A stretch of DNA of 6,501 bases from Desulfobacterales bacterium (GTDB lineage: Bacteria > Desulfobacterota > Desulfobacteria > Desulfobacterales > RPRI01). Of this stretch, positions 1 through 5,813 are shown piece after piece. Both the position numbers and the translations under genes were made by a program. Below the pieces are notes generated by a model. It did not search any database and was not told where the DNA came from. It saw only the letters and a program-made list of their open reading frames with translations. How positions within the stretch are numbered: position 1 is the stretch's first letter; each line of letters opens with the position of its first letter. Location: the NCBI GenBank assembly GCA_020052975.1, contig JAGVOC010000226.1, positions 1 through 6,501 on the forward strand, written 5' to 3'.

Positions 1-183
1 AGAATCGGCAACATCACCACTGATTACAACATAAATAACGAGGCAATCTAAGAAACTATCTTTCACTGCGTTGTATAGAGAATCTAATTTGTGCTGTACA
101 GGATTATTTTCTGATAAGAAATGAATATCTGACAGATGGATAATACCAACGTTTAATTTAGTAATATTTTCCAATTCAGCCAT
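1..183 (-). CDS. Calcineurin-like metallophosphoesterase, N-terminal 61 residues (partial)
   Basis: Translating the minus strand from the ATG at 183 gives 61 codons with no stop up to the window edge. After about 11 residues comes a beta strand and the motif HLSDIHF (D19 and H21), then, about 35 residues later, VVISGDVADS (D57). These are the first two metal-binding blocks (DxH and GDxxD-like) of the calcineurin-like phosphoesterase fold, which binds two metal ions and hydrolyses phosphomono- or phosphodiesters. The histidine-rich C-terminal blocks lie outside the window, so the substrate (cyclic nucleotide, nucleic acid or protein) cannot be told. The start is supported by AGAAGG (192-197 on the plus strand, read in reverse) eight bases before the ATG. 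No signal peptide is visible. The gene points away from everything else here, so it is unlikely to belong to the cassette at 1825-5425. Confidence 0.88.
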   Translation of the reverse strand, partial: MAELENITKLNVGIIHLSDIHFLSENNPVQHKLDSLYNAVKDSFLDCLVIYVVISGDVADS

Positions 184-514
184 TTACACGACCTTCTAAA
201 ATTGTGTTCCTCAATTGCCATCAATCATCCAACATAGTATTGACAGTTTTAATCTACACCATTTTTGCTATTTTGTGAAGCATCTATTTCATAAAGATAC
301 TACAAGATTCTGCAAAACCTCATTTCGGGTGATTTGTCAGAATGAGGAATAAAAATGGCTTAATCAGAAAATAGGTCATGGTCAGGGCTATTTTGTTAGC
401 ATTTCGACGTTTACTTGGGACGAGTCTCGTGCTGAAAGAGTACCTTTTTATTTTTGCATCTTTCAGTCGGAACTACTCATTTCTGAGATAATCACCTAAC
501 GCGGACTTGCAGAT
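184..514. other. Gene-free stretch with inverted repeats
   Basis: I see no supported reading frame here. It holds the 5' leader of the minus-strand phosphoesterase gene at its left end and several inverted repeats: CCTCATT (318-324) with AATGAGG (341-347), an 11-base palindrome ACGAGTCTCGT (420-430), and CTGAAAGA (432-439) with TCTTTCAG (459-466). None is followed by a clear T-tract on the plus strand. Read on the minus strand, the first pair is followed by TTTTGC, which would be only a weak terminator. I did not find a convincing promoter for the phosphoesterase gene; TACTAT (minus strand, 234-239) could be a -10 but has no matching -35. Confidence 0.5.
432..466. other. Perfect 8-bp inverted repeat (stem-loop)
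   Basis: CTGAAAGA at 432-439 is exactly complementary to TCTTTCAG at 459-466, with a 19-base AT-rich loop. It is directly preceded by the palindrome ACGAGTCTCGT (420-430). There is no T-run after it on either strand, so it does not look like an intrinsic terminator. It may be a binding site or a structured RNA element; no gene nearby explains it. Confidence 0.4.
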
Positions 515-985
515 TTGTTTGCAGGATTATATTCTCACAGTTACAAACGTTTTGTTCCGATCAAAATATCCCGTTTCATTCTTTTCATAACAGATAACCA
601 TAGGTTCGGATTTTTCACGCAGGGAGCATTATATTTTAAGCACTTTAAGGCTTATCGCTTTCTCCCTAAAGTCCGCGTTCGTAATGATTATACAAGAGAT
701 GCAGAGTCCATCCTGATATGATTGACTCACCTTTGTGATGTACGTCTCGTAATAAACACCGTCAGATTTTCTTGCGGGGAGACTTTCAAAGCGAAACGGA
801 TGGTAGCTCATTTAGAATTGTGTTTAGTTCCTATAAAAATAAACGGACTGAGGCAGAAATCTTGCCGTAGCAGATATTTCTATCTTACTGCGCAGGTTTT
901 TGGTGTTGCTGAAAACAGAATACCGAGAGCGCTGAGTGTCACATGCACCTACAGGGTGTTAAAAGTGACAGAATACGAAAAATGA
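515..985 (+). repeat. Decayed or non-coding sequence, possibly a diverged dispersed repeat
   Basis: On the plus strand one frame is open from 500 to 985 except for a single TGA at 719-721; the two halves begin only with TTG codons and have no ribosome binding site. Translated peptides do not resemble a protein family I know. Within this frame the word VPIKI occurs twice (coded near 553 and 828), and the short words LFAG.YS and V.FSCG also appear, in reversed order, in the translation of the intergenic stretch at 5512-5742. At DNA level the two stretches share TTTGCAGG (518-525 and 5698-5705) and TCTCGTAAT (745-753 and 5529-5537). I read this as remnants of a dispersed, partly tandem element rather than a gene. 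The matches are short and chance is not excluded. Confidence 0.3.
937..970 (+). other. Two-part stem-loop
   Basis: TGTCAC (937-942) pairs with GTGACA (965-970), and inside it CACC (946-949) pairs with GGTG (955-958) around the loop TACAG. The two stems are separated by a small asymmetric internal loop (3 and 6 bases). It lies at the end of the decayed stretch 515-985. No T-tract follows, so a terminator role is not supported. Confidence 0.3.
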
Positions 986-1185
986 TAATTTTCAGGAGAA
1001 TTATTTAACGGCGCTCTTCAGTGAAATGGGCACGAATGCAAAAACAGTGCTGCTCCGCGGCTTCAAAAAAGTGTCCGGGCAGCGACCCTTCTCGTCATGC
1101 ACCTTCCCAGTGCCGGTAGTCCAGATGGGTTCGCATGCGATGTAAGTAATAATCTCCCTCTTTAGCCCCTCTCAGATCTTCTTTT
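986..1185. other. Intergenic stretch between decayed sequence and the 90-residue gene
   Basis: This is the region downstream of the minus-strand gene at 1186-1458. It is richer in G+C than its left side. A 39-codon plus-strand frame (1026-1145) is open but has no convincing ribosome binding site. A perfect 10-base palindrome, TCGCATGCGA, lies at 1131-1140. I found no clear terminator for the minus-strand gene and no tRNA or other RNA family that I recognise. Confidence 0.4.
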
Positions 1186-1458
1186 CTATTTGAATAGATC
1201 CTTTAGGCTTAATTCAATCTTAAAAGACAGTACCCTTGCAACCTTGGTAAACAGTCCTTCATGTGGTTTAAAGCAAATCCGGGTCTGAATTGATTTTCCC
1301 TTTGGAGTGATGCTTATGCTGGTTTCACCCTCCACTCTAAGGCCTCGCTCCTTAAGGATATCAACAGCTTCAATCATTTCCTCTGCCTTCGGAAAGATCG
1401 ATTGAAATTCCGGAGTCCTGTTCATCTTCCAGTCGGCTGTTATAGAAGGCTTTTGCAT
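1186..1458 (-). CDS. Hypothetical protein, 90 residues, probably leaderless mRNA
   Basis: I do not recognise the family. The protein is soluble-looking, with no signal peptide or membrane segment. A charged helical segment with an LKERG turn (about residues 23-40) is followed by an alternating strand-like region (SISITPKGKSIQTRICFKP) and a C-terminal basic and acidic helix; this could be a small alpha/beta fold. The start at 1458 is constrained: an in-frame TAA sits four codons upstream, inside the proposed -10 box. There is no Shine-Dalgarno sequence; the bases upstream are pyrimidine-rich on the coding strand. Instead a promoter (1465-1493) places the likely transcription start at or next to the ATG. 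A second ATG at codon 12, directly after GGAAG, is a less likely start. It is transcribed away from the cassette at 1825-5425, and its function cannot be inferred from context. Confidence 0.65.
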   Translation of the reverse strand: MQKPSITADWKMNRTPEFQSIFPKAEEMIEAVDILKERGLRVEGETSISITPKGKSIQTRICFKPHEGLFTKVARVLSFKIELSLKDLFK

Positions 1459-1464
1459 ATTGAT

Positions 1465-1493
1465 AATTTAATGGAGGGAGGGGGCGTTGTCAA
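1465..1493 (-). promoter_or_regulatory. Sigma-70-type promoter of the 90-residue gene
   Basis: Read on the minus strand: TTGACA (1488-1493, perfect -35), a 17-base spacer, then TAAATT (1465-1470, 4 of 6 matches to the -10 consensus), then six bases, then the ATG at 1458. The expected transcription start coincides with the start codon, which predicts a leaderless transcript. On the opposite strand the spacer is a G-rich run (GGAGGGAGGGGG, 1473-1484). Confidence 0.6.
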
Positions 1494-1824
1494 AGGTCTC
1501 AGCACTTTTAAAAAATATTGACTATAAGTAAAATAGCAAAGGGTTAATCTCGTTGAAGGTTTGAGAATGATTGAATTCCTTCTGATTTGCTTCGGTAATT
1601 CTATGGGAAATCATGTATGACCCCGGAAAAATGAAAGGCCAGGACTTTACGCGAATCCGATGCTATGCCTTATCGATCCGTGGAAACACCGGGCAGCACC
1701 CTCAAGACTGACTGCATATCGCTTCCTCCCGCATCTTCCCATCACCTCCTAATTAAAAAAACAATTCCTCCAGTCTTATTTGCTGGTTGCATGCGACCGA
1801 TCATAAGCAAATTATTTAAAATAC
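1494..1824. other. Gene-free stretch upstream of the cassette
   Basis: The only longer plus-strand frame (1665-1847) starts without a ribosome binding site, has an unremarkable translation and runs into the promoter of the cassette, so I do not call it. TTGACT (1518-1523) on the plus strand lacks a -10 at a proper distance. The part from about 1620 to 1740 is more G+C-rich than the AT-rich sequence that follows it, marking roughly where the base composition changes. Confidence 0.45.
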
Positions 1825-1854
1825 TTTACAGTTGTTTACATGGTTAGTTATTAT
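1825..1854 (+). promoter_or_regulatory. Promoter of the peptide-glycosyltransferase-radical SAM cassette
   Basis: TTTACA (1825-1830, 5 of 6 to the -35 consensus), an 18-base spacer, and TATTAT (1849-1854, 5 of 6 to the -10 consensus). Transcription would begin near 1861, giving a leader of about 57 bases before the 19-codon frame at 1918. It is the best promoter-like pair I found upstream of the cassette. The region is AT-rich, so chance matches are more likely than elsewhere. Confidence 0.5.
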
Positions 1855-1877
1855 TAATCAAATATTTCTTAAAACCT

Positions 1878-1907
1878 ATATTTTAAAATCTAAAACGATA
1901 TTTTAAA
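1878..1907 (+). repeat. Two exact 10-base direct repeats, 20 bases apart, next to the ribosome binding site
   Basis: ATATTTTAAA occurs at 1878-1887 and again at 1898-1907. Each is preceded by AAAAC (1871-1875 and 1892-1896). The first copy lies within the palindrome ATTTTAAAAT (1880-1889). The second copy overlaps the ribosome binding site AAAGGA (1905-1910) of the 19-codon frame. A 20-base period is close to two DNA helical turns, as expected for a dimeric regulator; it could also control translation in the mRNA leader. Confidence 0.45.
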
Positions 1908-1917
1908 GGATCATGCA

Positions 1918-1977
1918 ATGTCAAATGGGGTGGGATACTCAGTAGGAATATTAAATACTCCATTTAAGGTAAGTTAA
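1918..1977 (+). CDS. 19-residue peptide: candidate modified-peptide precursor or leader peptide
   Basis: The frame encodes MSNGVGYSVGILNTPFKVS and ends with TAA. Seen in the sequence: a good ribosome binding site AAAGGA (1905-1910) seven bases before the ATG, a promoter-like pair about 64-93 bases upstream, and the glycosyltransferase start only 35 bases after the stop. This is the best start signal in the cassette, better than those of the two enzymes. The peptide has three Gly, three Ser, two Asn, a Tyr, a Thr-Pro-Phe and a Lys, but no Cys and no signal-peptide-like hydrophobic core. Family knowledge: SPASM radical SAM enzymes often act on small ribosomal peptides coded next to them, PqqA (about 23 residues) being a very short example. 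I infer a possible substrate. Alternatives are a regulatory leader peptide or a chance frame. A competing ATG at 1913 gives only ten residues in another frame. Confidence 0.42.
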   Translation: MSNGVGYSVGILNTPFKVS

Positions 1978-2012
1978 TGTTCGCTCTCTATTCTTGCTAA
2001 AAGAAATCAACT

Positions 2013-3245
2013 ATGCACAAAGATATTACAAAAAATATTTTGATAGTTACAACAGAATATGCTCATGAAAAATGCAATGCCCACTGTGGAGCGGGTTTTT
2101 ATATTACTAGGATGGCAAAAGCATTACACCGGTCCGGTTATGCTCTTAACATAGTAACCTTAGTAAAGAAGGGTGAAAATCCGTTTGTTTTGAAGGGTAA
2201 TCCAACTTTATATGCTGAGTCGGACAATCTCTCAATGTCAAAGAGGCTCAGGGCACTATTTAACAGTAATAAGAAGATTGATTTGATTATTCGCAATGAC
2301 TATATTCCGGGTATGAGCCCTACAACAGAAATAACAAATAGGAAATGCCGAGTAATTCAAGTAATTCATCACGGCTTTGAGCATTACCTCCCCGGATTTT
2401 CACTTCCGGAAAAAAAGAAGGGAAAGAGAGTATTATTTTTTAATCTTATTTGCAATTCTGCGGATAGGGTTATAACAGTCTCAAGCTGGATGGCCAAACA
2501 AGTGCTCCGAAGAGACTTTGGCTTTAATGGTAAAGTAGATATAGTTTCTGGAGGGTTTTCATGGAACAGAATACGGAGGGGAAAACATATTATTTTTCAA
2601 GCTCGGCTTGATACACAGGCCAGAGTTGAACAGAAGGGATTAGCGTGTGCATTGGAGGCGATAAAGATTTTAAAAAAGGATTTTAAACAATCGGTTACCT
2701 TAATTCTGGCAGGGCCGATTGCTGCAAAGAGAGGTAAGAATAGAATCGATCATGCTATACTTCTACAAATGGCAGACGAGAAAGGTCTTAAAGATGATGT
2801 GGAGATTATTGATAGATATGCTAATCCTTTAGAAATCGCAGCATGCACTTTAGGTATTCTCCCAAGCACTGTGGAATCTTTTGGTATGACTGCACTGGAT
2901 TTTCTCGCATCTGGAAAGCCAGTTGTCACAACAGATATTGGTGGCTTTCGGGATATTGTTCCCAAAAAATATCAAGTCCCAGTAAACAGTCCTAGAAAAC
3001 TAGCTGAAAAGATAAACGAACTGATTGATTCGTTTGAGTGTGGAAAATTGGGAAAACTGGTTAAGAATACCCAGGGAGAAATACAGAAGAATTATTCTTT
3101 TGAGGCGAGAGCCAAGCGATTTATCGAAGTAATTGAAGATGTATGCGCATTGGGAATGTCTAGGCAAGTATATTTGGAAAATTCTGAAGAGTACAAGATA
3201 CTAAGTACACAGAATTTTCTGAAAGAACATGAAAATCTTAAGTAA
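2013..3245 (+). CDS. GT4-like (GT-B fold) glycosyltransferase, 410 residues
   Basis: The enzyme should transfer a sugar from a nucleotide-sugar donor to an unknown acceptor in the cytoplasm. The N-terminal Rossmann half begins with the strand NILIVTTEY and a Gly-containing loop followed by a helix (GAGFYITRMAKAL, residues 26-38, then SGYALNIVTL), as in GT4 enzymes. HHGFEH (119-124) and DRVITVSSWMAKQV (151-164) are the typical central blocks. The C-terminal donor half has QARLD (196-200), KGL (208-210), LILAGP (about 230-235) and ESFGMTALDFLASGKPVVTTDIGG (starting at E288; I give key residues only: E288, G291, D296, G301). The usual E-x7-E donor motif is E-x7-D here. No membrane segment is visible. 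The start is the first ATG after an in-frame TAA at 1998-2000; its ribosome binding site is weak (AAAAGAAA), so translation may depend on the peptide frame upstream. It is followed after 80 bases by the radical SAM gene. Confidence 0.88.
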   Translation: MHKDITKNILIVTTEYAHEKCNAHCGAGFYITRMAKALHRSGYALNIVTLVKKGENPFVLKGNPTLYAESDNLSMSKRLRALFNSNKKIDLIIRNDYIPGMSPTTEITNRKCRVIQVIHHGFEHYLPGFSLPEKKKGKRVLFFNLICNSADRVITVSSWMAKQVLRRDFGFNGKVDIVSGGFSWNRIRRGKHIIFQARLDTQARVEQKGLACALEAIKILKKDFKQSVTLILAGPIAAKRGKNRIDHAILLQMADEKGLKDDVEIIDRYANPLEIAACTLGILPSTVESFGMTALDFLASGKPVVTTDIGGFRDIVPKKYQVPVNSPRKLAEKINELIDSFECGKLGKLVKNTQGEIQKNYSFEARAKRFIEVIEDVCALGMSRQVYLENSEEYKILSTQNFLKEHENLK

Positions 3246-3325
3246 AATTAATCTGAAAATCTGCAGAATTAGAATTGTCATGTATACTCACGGCAACTTA
3301 AGACGTCGCTCCTAAAACAGGTTCT

Positions 3326-5425
3326 ATGTTATCCCTTTCTGACATTATTTTATTTAAGTTGTTCTCTAAGATTATTGATAAAATAATTAACTCGTTCCAT
3401 GCGCTGATTCCAAATGTCGGAGCAGCAACATTTAGAAAAATTGGTCTGAAAAAGATTTACTCAAGGGAAACTCTTGATCATGTTTTCAAAATTCTTATAG
3501 ATAAGGCAACAGCCAATGATGAAGTTCTCATTGTGGGGCGCACACTTCGTTGGGTGGGTAACAAATCTGAGGAAATACTAAACGGTTTAGCAAAAGGTGT
3601 GGATTTTAAATTGCTATGTCTAGAGCCAAATGAAGTTTTTTTAGTGAACACAAAAATGCTCGATGCTGACATTAAAATTATCCGCAAGGATCTTGATTCT
3701 GCCTTTGGCTATTTTGAAGAAATTTGCAAGAAGGCTGTTAAAGAAAATCATAGAGGCTCTTTTATAATTAAAACCTGTGATTTTATTATTCCTAATAGTC
3801 TGACTTCTTTCAAAGGGAGTCGAGAGTGTACTATTATTTACGATTTCAGTTTTGGTGTTGATAAAGCTGATAAATATGCTTTGCGATTTGAAAGGCGTCA
3901 AGGTGATGATAATAAATTTTGTAAAAGACTTTATGAGTTTTATAAAAATATATTTGATAACGGAAAGACGAGGATAAGATATTTACCCGGCGGTGTAAAT
4001 GTCGATTGTCTGAGTTCAATATCTATCGGCGAAATTCAAAAAGATGTAATTGATATTATAAATAGTCATCTTAATGGATTCCCACATGTAGGAGATTCAG
4101 TTAAAGGAGATAGTTTTAGAAACAATCTGATAACAAATTATCTATCTGATATGCCAGATCGCTTTGCGACCATAATTAAAGAAGATTACCGAGTGCCACC
4201 ACCTATTTGCGTTCAACTTGAAGTTGCCAATAATTCGTGCAATTGTAAATGTAAGATGTGTAAGCGCTATATGTGGCCTGAGGGGAATCAATTAAAACTC
4301 GAAGAAATACAAAAATTAATAGATTCTCTTGTTACTTTTGGCGTAAAGACTCTTGTTATTTCGGGAGGAGAGCCTTTTTCCCGCGGAATGGAACTTGTAC
4401 AGTCTCTAAAATATGGCCGAGAAGCTGGGCTGAGAATGGGTTTACTCACAAACGGCCTTGGTGTCGAGTCTGGTCATGTGCCTTTGATTTTGGAAAACTT
4501 GGATTGGATTAGAATTTCCTTGGATGGAGTGGGAAAAACCTACGAAAAGATTAGAGAGATTCCCTTCGAGAAGGTTAAGAATTTTTTCGACTTTTTGATT
4601 CAACGGCCCCCAGAGTCTACAAGGGATTGTGAAATAGGAATCTGCTATTCTATTCAAAAAGAAAATGCCTCGATTAAAGCAATAAAAGAAATGTTAGAAT
4701 TTTGCGAGTATCTCAACAAATCTTATAAGGAAAAACATAATGCAGGAAAAGATCTAATTAAAAGACTCGATTTTAAGTTTGCTCATGGTTCTAAGAATAT
4801 TGACCGCGATGTATCTAAATTTCTTTGCAGTCATTCCCAGATCAGTAAACTGAAGGAGGAAATTGACAAAAACCCGGACTGGATTAACAAACCCCTTATG
4901 TCTGTTGATTATGTTAGAAATATATATCTCAGACCAGCCCTTAATTATACATCGATCGAGGAAATTTGTGATGGCGAACCATTTAGGTCTTTTTATGCCA
5001 AGAAAAATATAATTTGTTTTACTCCTTATATTTTCTCTCTGATAGATGCGCAAGGAGATGTGTATCCATGTTGTTATACTCATTACAATAATTATGATTT
5101 TCACATCCACGAAACGAAATCTAAGAAATATAAAATGGGAAATATTCGGGATTACTCTTTTGATTTCAGGAACTTATGGAGGTCTCCAGAATACCAGGCA
5201 TTTAGGAAAGAATTTCATCCTGTGCGTCTGGGGGAACATAAACCATGTGGAGAATGTACTAGGCACTTCTTGCATAATGATATCCTTACTAAATTATTTA
5301 CATATTATAAAACGCTATGGGAGCCTTGGAATGTAGAAAAAGCAGATTTTAAAAAAGCAATTTCGGAGAGCAGAAATTTGGATAATAGCATGTTGTTCCC
5401 GCAGGATAGTATTGTATGGTTTTAA
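3326..5425 (+). CDS. Radical SAM protein with short SPASM/twitch-type C-terminus and a long N-terminal PLD-like domain, 699 residues
   Basis: Residues 1-30 form an amphipathic or hydrophobic helix. Residues about 60-215 form an alpha/beta domain (EVLIVGRTLRWVG at 66-78, GVDFKLLCLEPN at 91-102, CDFIIPNSLTSF at 151-162, KYALRFE at 183-189) that resembles the DUF5919 / phospholipase-D-like domains found in some regulators; this match is from memory. The radical SAM core starts near 295, with CX3CX2C at C305, C309 and C312, GGEP at 347-350 and SLDG at 398-401. An extra cysteine, C307, lies within the cluster motif. The C-terminal part has C564-x12-G577-x4-C582 (followed by C583), the GNIRDYS...LWRSPEYQAFRKEF signature of short SPASM domains, and C641-x2-C644. 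This suggests one auxiliary iron-sulfur cluster. It should generate a 5'-deoxyadenosyl radical acting on a peptide, sugar or other substrate. An in-frame TAA at 3299 leaves ATG 3326 as the first start; its ribosome binding site (AGG, 3319-3321) is weak. Confidence 0.9.
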   Translation: MLSLSDIILFKLFSKIIDKIINSFHALIPNVGAATFRKIGLKKIYSRETLDHVFKILIDKATANDEVLIVGRTLRWVGNKSEEILNGLAKGVDFKLLCLEPNEVFLVNTKMLDADIKIIRKDLDSAFGYFEEICKKAVKENHRGSFIIKTCDFIIPNSLTSFKGSRECTIIYDFSFGVDKADKYALRFERRQGDDNKFCKRLYEFYKNIFDNGKTRIRYLPGGVNVDCLSSISIGEIQKDVIDIINSHLNGFPHVGDSVKGDSFRNNLITNYLSDMPDRFATIIKEDYRVPPPICVQLEVANNSCNCKCKMCKRYMWPEGNQLKLEEIQKLIDSLVTFGVKTLVISGGEPFSRGMELVQSLKYGREAGLRMGLLTNGLGVESGHVPLILENLDWIRISLDGVGKTYEKIREIPFEKVKNFFDFLIQRPPESTRDCEIGICYSIQKENASIKAIKEMLEFCEYLNKSYKEKHNAGKDLIKRLDFKFAHGSKNIDRDVSKFLCSHSQISKLKEEIDKNPDWINKPLMSVDYVRNIYLRPALNYTSIEEICDGEPFRSFYAKKNIICFTPYIFSLIDAQGDVYPCCYTHYNNYDFHIHETKSKKYKMGNIRDYSFDFRNLWRSPEYQAFRKEFHPVRLGEHKPCGECTRHFLHNDILTKLFTYYKTLWEPWNVEKADFKKAISESRNLDNSMLFPQDSIVWF

Positions 5426-5742
5426 GCAAGAAGTGGGAGTTTTTACATCACAAGTGTCGTGTTTTACCGAGAAGACCACGCTTTGTTTGTTTGAAAGGGA
5501 AACAAATATTAATGACGGCTATGTTTCCTCTCGTAATGGTTACTGCACCAGCCGATGCGGTCTCGTTTAGTTGTGGCTGGAACATTTACTGAACAGGACG
5601 TTTCTTTAAGATGAAGGAGTGACAAATCTTTCACCGTAATGCTATCGTTTGTTTCGAATGACATTCGCCGGTTTTCATCGGAAAGCGTACCTCTCTCTTT
5701 GCAGGTGCAGTCTACTCCCGACCTTTTCTTGTGAAAGGAAGT
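5426..5742. other. Intergenic stretch between the cassette and greB, possible repeat remnant
   Basis: I see no supported gene. The plus-strand frame from 5512 reads MTAMFPLVMVTAPADAVSFS and continues to a stop within 26 codons; further stops follow at short intervals. Its words V.FSCG and, later, LFAG.YS also occur in 515-985, as do TCTCGTAAT (5529-5537) and TTTGCAGG (5698-5705). After the radical SAM stop the clearest fold is TTTGTTT (5486-5492) with AAACAAA (5500-5506); it is an A-T-only-like stem without a T-tract and not a convincing terminator. The minus-strand frame 5509-5799 overlaps the greB promoter, has no ribosome binding site and is not called. Confidence 0.4.
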
Positions 5743-5748
5743 TATAAT
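5743..5748 (+). promoter_or_regulatory. -10 box of greB
   Basis: TATAAT is a perfect -10 match about 65 bases before the greB ATG. No good -35 is found 16 to 18 bases upstream (GACCTT at 17), so the promoter may be activator-dependent. The ten bases TATAATACTT are identical to those at the malic enzyme promoter (6379-6388). Confidence 0.45.
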
Positions 5749-5813
5749 ACTTGAGGCACTGCAATAGCTTGACAAGTATAGCAAAAGGCCGGAAGTCAAA
5801 AGAGAAAGGAACT

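Noticed and set aside
318..347. CCTCATT / AATGAGG hairpin as an intrinsic terminator
   Set aside because: No T-tract on the plus strand and only TTTT on the minus strand, with no gene ending nearby.
629..811. Minus-strand frame beginning MSYHPFRFESLPARK
   Set aside because: Reads fairly protein-like but overlaps the plus-strand decayed frame, has no ribosome binding site and no family I recognise.
1026..1145. 39-codon plus-strand frame beginning MGTNAKTVLLRGFKK
   Set aside because: The upstream sequence offers only AGTGAA as a poor ribosome binding site, and the translation is rich in aromatic, Pro and Ser residues without any known pattern. Possible but not supported.
1665..1847. 60-residue plus-strand frame upstream of the cassette
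   Set aside because: No ribosome binding site, no recognisable domain, and its end overlaps the proposed promoter at 1825-1854.
3280..3315. 11-codon frame (MYTHGNLRRRS) between the glycosyltransferase and radical SAM genes
   Set aside because: No ribosome binding site and very short; not comparable with the frame at 1918.
5486..5506. TTTGTTT / AAACAAA stem as terminator of the cassette
   Set aside because: Weak stem with one G-C pair and no following T-run.
5509..5799. Minus-strand 96-residue frame downstream of the cassette
   Set aside because: It would run through the greB promoter, lacks a start signal and shows no domain.
5751..5813. N-terminal extension of GreB from a TTG
   Set aside because: The extra 21 residues have no counterpart in GreB, and a ribosome binding site directly precedes the ATG at 5814.
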